From: Pseudomonadota bacterium
GTDB taxonomy: Bacteria > Myxococcota > Myxococcia > Myxococcales > Anaeromyxobacteraceae
Direction of reading: 5' to 3'
DNA length: 8,656 bases
Assembly (NCBI GenBank): GCA_023419875.1
Contig: JAEZXM010000431.1
Coordinates: 1 to 8,656, forward strand
Shown: positions 6,635-8,656 of the stretch, in pieces
Numbering within the stretch: position 1 is the stretch's first letter
How the letters are laid out: the number at the start of each line of letters is the position of its first letter
The notes under the pieces: model-generated
The model's input: only the letters and a program-made list of their open reading frames with translations
Databases searched by the model: none
What the model was told of the DNA's origin: nothing
Made by a program: the position numbers and the translations under genes

Positions 6635-6665
6635 GTTCGCGAACAGGGACCCGCCGGGGTAGAGT
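6635..6665 (+). promoter_or_regulatory. Candidate promoter with an embedded palindrome for the LprI-like gene
   Basis: GTTCGCGAAC (6635-6644) is a perfect 10-base palindrome. TTCGCG within it could serve as a weak -35, with TAGAGT (6660-6665) as a -10 at a spacing of 18. Each hexamer is a partial match (three and four of six). If correct, a protein bound to the palindrome would cover the -35. The leader would be about 30 bases and would include the GGAGG ribosome site (6692-6696). This is inferred from sequence only. Confidence 0.3.
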
Positions 6666-6701
6666 CGAGCACGTTGGTGCGGATCTCCGCCGGAGGCTCG
6701 C

Positions 6702-7682
6702 ATGCTCACCCTCGCCCTCGCTGCAGCGCTGACGGCCGGTTCACCCTCGCTCGATCCGGCCGGTCCGGGGTTCGACTGCGCGAAGGCGGCCGCGCCGGAC
6801 GAGAAGCTCGTGTGCGGCACGCCGGAGCTCGCCCGCCTCGATCGGCGGCTGGCCGTGCTCTATTCGTGGCGGTCGGCGCTGGCGGACGCGCCGGCGCGGG
6901 ATCGCGAGCGCAGCGCCCAGCGCGCCTGGCTCGCGAAGCGCGCCGCCTGTGCCGCTGGGGCGAAGGCACCGTCGAAGCCCGCCGACCGCGCCGCCTGCGT
7001 GGCGGCGGTCTACCCGGCGCGGATCGCCGAGCTGGAGAAGGCCACCGGCCCGGTGCCCGACGCGATTCTCGTGATGCGCCGGGCCCACGTGAAGGGGACG
7101 AAGCTGTGCGAGGAGGTCGACCTCGCGTGGCCCGAGCTGTGGGGGACCACGCTGCCCGGCGCCGCGGCGTTCAACGACTACTTCGCCGAGACGAGACCTT
7201 CCCCGGACTGCGTCGGTACGAACGACGACGCGGAGGGCCTCGGCCCCGGGTACACCGCCCGCTCGGCGTCGCCGAAGTGGGCGAACCAGCGGTTCGTCAC
7301 CTTCGAACGATCGAACGAGCAGTACAGCGCCGGCGCCGCGCATCCCAACCACGCCTCGGAGCTGGTCACGTTCGACGTCACCGCGGGCCGGCCGATCGGC
7401 CCGGACGACGTCTTCGCCCCCGCGCCCGAGGCCCGAGCGAAGCTGATCGCGCTCGTCGAGAAGCGTTTCCAGAAGCAGGACGAAGAGCTCGATGTCGACG
7501 CGCTCCGCGCGAACGCGTTCGCGAAGGGGAAGTGGGCTTTCACCGCGACCGGGGCGATGGTGCACTTCTCGCCATACGAGATCGCCTCGTACGGCGCCGG
7601 CGACTTCGACGCGACGTTCACGTGGGAAGAGCTGCGGCCCTTTCTCCGTTTCGGGGCGCCTTTTCCACTACCGAAGGGCTGA
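6702..7682 (+). CDS. Secreted protein with LprI-like and RsiV/DUF3298-like domains
   Basis: The 326-residue protein is probably exported. A short hydrophobic start (1-14), with no basic residue, precedes an LprI-like domain (about 24-112). Its four cysteines C26, C38, C83 and C99, the P-E-L-A-x-L-D motif (41-47) and Q-R-A-W-L-A-K-R (73-80) are typical of that family, whose mycobacterial member inhibits lysozyme. Residues about 125-316 resemble the C-terminal domain of the anti-sigma factor RsiV, which binds lysozyme (DUF3298): Y208-x-A-G-A-A-H-P (208-215), E-L-V-T-F-D (220-225), and H-F-S-P-Y-E-I-A-S-Y-G-A-G (288-300) with a final W-x-E-L. A further cysteine pair is C136/C170. Both domain assignments are from motif recognition. 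A role in resisting or sensing muramidases is inference. ATG 6702 follows GGAGG (6692-6696) by five bases. No sigma factor gene is adjacent and no later transmembrane segment is visible, so a true anti-sigma role is unlikely. Confidence 0.83.
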   Translation: MLTLALAAALTAGSPSLDPAGPGFDCAKAAAPDEKLVCGTPELARLDRRLAVLYSWRSALADAPARDRERSAQRAWLAKRAACAAGAKAPSKPADRAACVAAVYPARIAELEKATGPVPDAILVMRRAHVKGTKLCEEVDLAWPELWGTTLPGAAAFNDYFAETRPSPDCVGTNDDAEGLGPGYTARSASPKWANQRFVTFERSNEQYSAGAAHPNHASELVTFDVTAGRPIGPDDVFAPAPEARAKLIALVEKRFQKQDEELDVDALRANAFAKGKWAFTATGAMVHFSPYEIASYGAGDFDATFTWEELRPFLRFGAPFPLPKG

Positions 7683-7793
7683 GCCGGCGCTTGGCGATGC
7701 GCCCGCCGTCCACGAGTAGGCGGCCGATCTCGGATTCGCCCGCGCCCGGCGCGAGCCGCGCGCGCGGGATCGACGATAGCAGATGCCGCGTTC

Positions 7794-7812
7794 CCCGCGC
7801 AGTGAGCGCGGG
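7794..7812 (+). repeat. Hairpin between the LprI-like and GNAT genes
   Basis: CCCGCGC (7794-7800) pairs with GCGCGGG (7806-7812) around AGTGA. It lies 112 bases after the LprI-like stop and 22 bases before the acetyltransferase start. There is no T-run on either side. It may end transcription from the upstream gene or act in the acetyltransferase promoter region. The rest of 7683-7834 is GC-rich with nothing else I can name. Confidence 0.3.
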
Positions 7813-7820
7813 AGCGTTGG

Positions 7821-7826
7821 GATAAG
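7821..7826 (+). promoter_or_regulatory. Weak -10-like hexamer next to the GNAT start
   Basis: GATAAG matches four of six -10 consensus bases and sits in an unusually A/T-rich patch (GGGATAAGCTT). Transcription about seven bases downstream would start at or near the GTG at 7835, giving a leaderless or nearly leaderless message. This would explain the absence of a ribosome site. No good -35 is visible. Confidence 0.25.
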
Positions 7827-7834
7827 CTTCCGGC

Positions 7835-8419
7835 GTGTCCCTCGACCTCGCCGACATTCACCTGCAGACCCCCCGCCTTCTGCTCCGCGAGCTCGCGCTC
7901 GAGGACGCGCCCGCCGTGCAGGAGTGGGCGGCCGATCCGGAGGTCGCCCGGTACATGCCGTGGGGGCCCAACACGCCGGAGCAGTCGGAGGAGTTCCTCC
8001 GGAGCGTGGTGCCGACGCGGATGGAATCGCCGCGGAGGACGTTCGAGCTCGGGATCGTGCTCCGCGCCTCCGGGCAGCTCGCGGGCGCGTGCGGCATCCG
8101 GATCCGCGACGCGGACCATCGGATCGCCGATCTCGGCTACGTGCTCCGCCGGGATTGCTGGGGCCAGGGCCTCGCCACCGAGGCCGCCCGCGCGCTCGTG
8201 GAGTTCGGGTTCCGCGCGCTCGGCATGCACCGGATCTGGGCGACCTGCCACGTCGAGAACGCGCGCTCGGCCCGGGTGCTGGAGAAGGCCGGGATGGAGC
8301 GCGAGGGGCGGCTGCGCGAGAACGTGCAGAAGGGCGGCGTCTGGCGGGACTCTTTGCTGTACGCCGTCATCGACGGCGATCCGGGGTTCCGGCCGGTGCT
8401 GGTCGCGCCGCAGCGGTAG
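7835..8419 (+). CDS. GNAT-family N-acetyltransferase, RimJ/RimL type
   Basis: The 194-residue cytoplasmic enzyme transfers acetyl from acetyl-CoA to an amine, in this subfamily often a protein N-terminus or a small molecule. The true acceptor cannot be told. The N-terminal T-P-R-L-L-L-R-E-L (12-20) and D24-A are typical of RimJ/RimL relatives. The CoA-binding motif A spans about 100-126 with R105-R-D-C-W-G110-Q-G112-L-A. The family motif C138-x-V-E-N142-x-x-S145-x-R-V-L-E-K-x-G153-M follows, then E-G-R-L-R (157-161). The length is normal for the family. GTG 7835 is the first possible start after an in-frame TAA at 7823-7825 and fits the family N-terminus. No ribosome site precedes it. It is separated by 152 bases from the upstream gene and converges on the partial ABC-F gene. 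Confidence 0.94.
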   Translation: MSLDLADIHLQTPRLLLRELALEDAPAVQEWAADPEVARYMPWGPNTPEQSEEFLRSVVPTRMESPRRTFELGIVLRASGQLAGACGIRIRDADHRIADLGYVLRRDCWGQGLATEAARALVEFGFRALGMHRIWATCHVENARSARVLEKAGMEREGRLRENVQKGGVWRDSLLYAVIDGDPGFRPVLVAPQR

Positions 8420-8455
8420 CCTTCATTCCACCTGCCCCGGGTGCTCCAATGCTTT

Positions 8456-8502
8456 CGGGGTAAAGCAGTTCACCGGGTGAACTGGCCTGCTGCTACACCC
8501 CG
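8456..8502. repeat. 47-base imperfect inverted repeat between convergent genes
   Basis: The outer arms CGGGGT (8456-8461) and ACCCCG (8497-8502) pair perfectly. Inside them, CAGTTCACC (8466-8474) and GGTGAACTG (8476-8484) form a perfect inverted repeat with a single G at the centre. AGCAG (8464-8468) can also pair with CTGCT (8487-8491). The right arm carries about eight extra bases, so the whole folds as a long stem with an asymmetric bulge. The composition is less GC-rich than the flanks. A bidirectional transcription end for the convergent genes is the simplest reading. A dispersed repeat or small mobile-element remnant is possible. No T-run follows on either strand. Confidence 0.55.
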
Positions 8503-8546
8503 GCAATAGGCTGACTCCACGCGCATCCTCTGCCACCTCCGCCGCT

Positions 8547-8656
8547 TCAAGTCCCCCCCGCCCCCATCCCCTCCAGCTCCTGCCACCGCCCGTAGAGCCG
8601 CTCCACCTCCGCGGTCACCTGCTCCAGCTCGGTGCGGAGCCCGGCCACCGCGGCGC
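8547..8656 (-). CDS. C-terminal end of a probable Uup-type ABC-F ATPase (partial)
   Basis: The frame runs off the right edge and ends at TGA (8549-8547). The visible 35 complete codons encode a charged helix with heptad-like leucine and valine spacing: T-E-L-E-Q-V-T-A-E-V-E-R-L-Y, then G-R-W-Q-E-L-E, then a glycine-rich end. This resembles the C-terminal coiled coil of Uup-like ABC-F proteins, which act on the ribosome or DNA and do not transport. The L-Y-x-R-W-x-E-L-E signature is the main support. The ATP-binding cassettes would lie beyond the window. Another coiled-coil tail cannot be excluded from so short a piece, but codon use is clearly coding. The gene converges with the acetyltransferase. 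Confidence 0.68.
   Translation of the reverse strand, partial: AAVAGLRTELEQVTAEVERLYGRWQELEGMGAGGT

Noticed and set aside
5033..7825. Plus-strand open frame of 930 codons opposite the transporter
   Set aside because: It spans the transporter antisense, the divergent promoter and the LprI-like gene in another frame. The product is a repetitive R/D/E/H-rich chain with no domain.
7618..7857. Minus-strand 79-codon frame across the gap before the acetyltransferase
   Set aside because: It overlaps both flanking genes, lacks a ribosome site, and shows no recognisable domain.
8456..8502. Integron attC site or tRNA gene
   Set aside because: There is no GTTRRRY core with its inverse core, and no cloverleaf with a T-arm, anticodon arm and acceptor stem can be drawn.

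Overview
The window is very GC-rich with strong G/C third-position bias, and its Gram-negative envelope proteins (lipoproteins, a periplasmic FKBP) sit beside a class II aldolase. This suggests a high-GC proteobacterium-like soil organism, and a member of the Myxococcota such as an Anaeromyxobacter relative fits best. That assignment is inferred from composition and protein character, with no marker gene to prove it. I found no RNA gene, CRISPR array, insertion sequence or complete mobile element, and the region reads as chromosomal.

Layout, left to right. A short plus-strand gene (185-694) encodes a small exported, beta-rich, probably lipid-anchored protein. A plus-strand arylsulfotransferase-family lipoprotein follows (765-2201), then a possible small ORF or coding remnant (2164-2373), then a periplasmic FKBP-type prolyl isomerase (2469-2984). 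Facing these on the minus strand is class II fructose-bisphosphate aldolase (3194-4186), which ends in a clear intrinsic terminator. Upstream of it is a large OPT-family oligopeptide transporter (4361-6565, minus). Divergent from the transporter is a secreted protein joining an LprI-like domain to an RsiV/DUF3298-like domain (6702-7682, plus). A RimJ/RimL-type GNAT acetyltransferase follows (7835-8419, plus). At the right edge, on the minus strand, is the coiled-coil tail of what is probably an Uup-type ABC-F ATPase (8547-8656, partial).

The genes do not form one pathway. Most have their own spacing of 70-270 bases, hairpins or promoter-like sequences, so several short transcription units are likely. 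The shared theme is the cell envelope: two probable lipoproteins, a periplasmic foldase, a peptide or metal-chelate importer and a secreted LprI-like protein. The aldolase is housekeeping metabolism. The points most worth a second look are the C-terminal CxxC of the arylsulfotransferase-like lipoprotein, the LprI+RsiV domain pair with its palindrome-rich divergent promoter, the soluble insert in the OPT transporter, the small coding-like ORF at 2164-2373, and the 47-base inverted repeat between the convergent genes at the right end. I did not find a convincing new multi-gene system.
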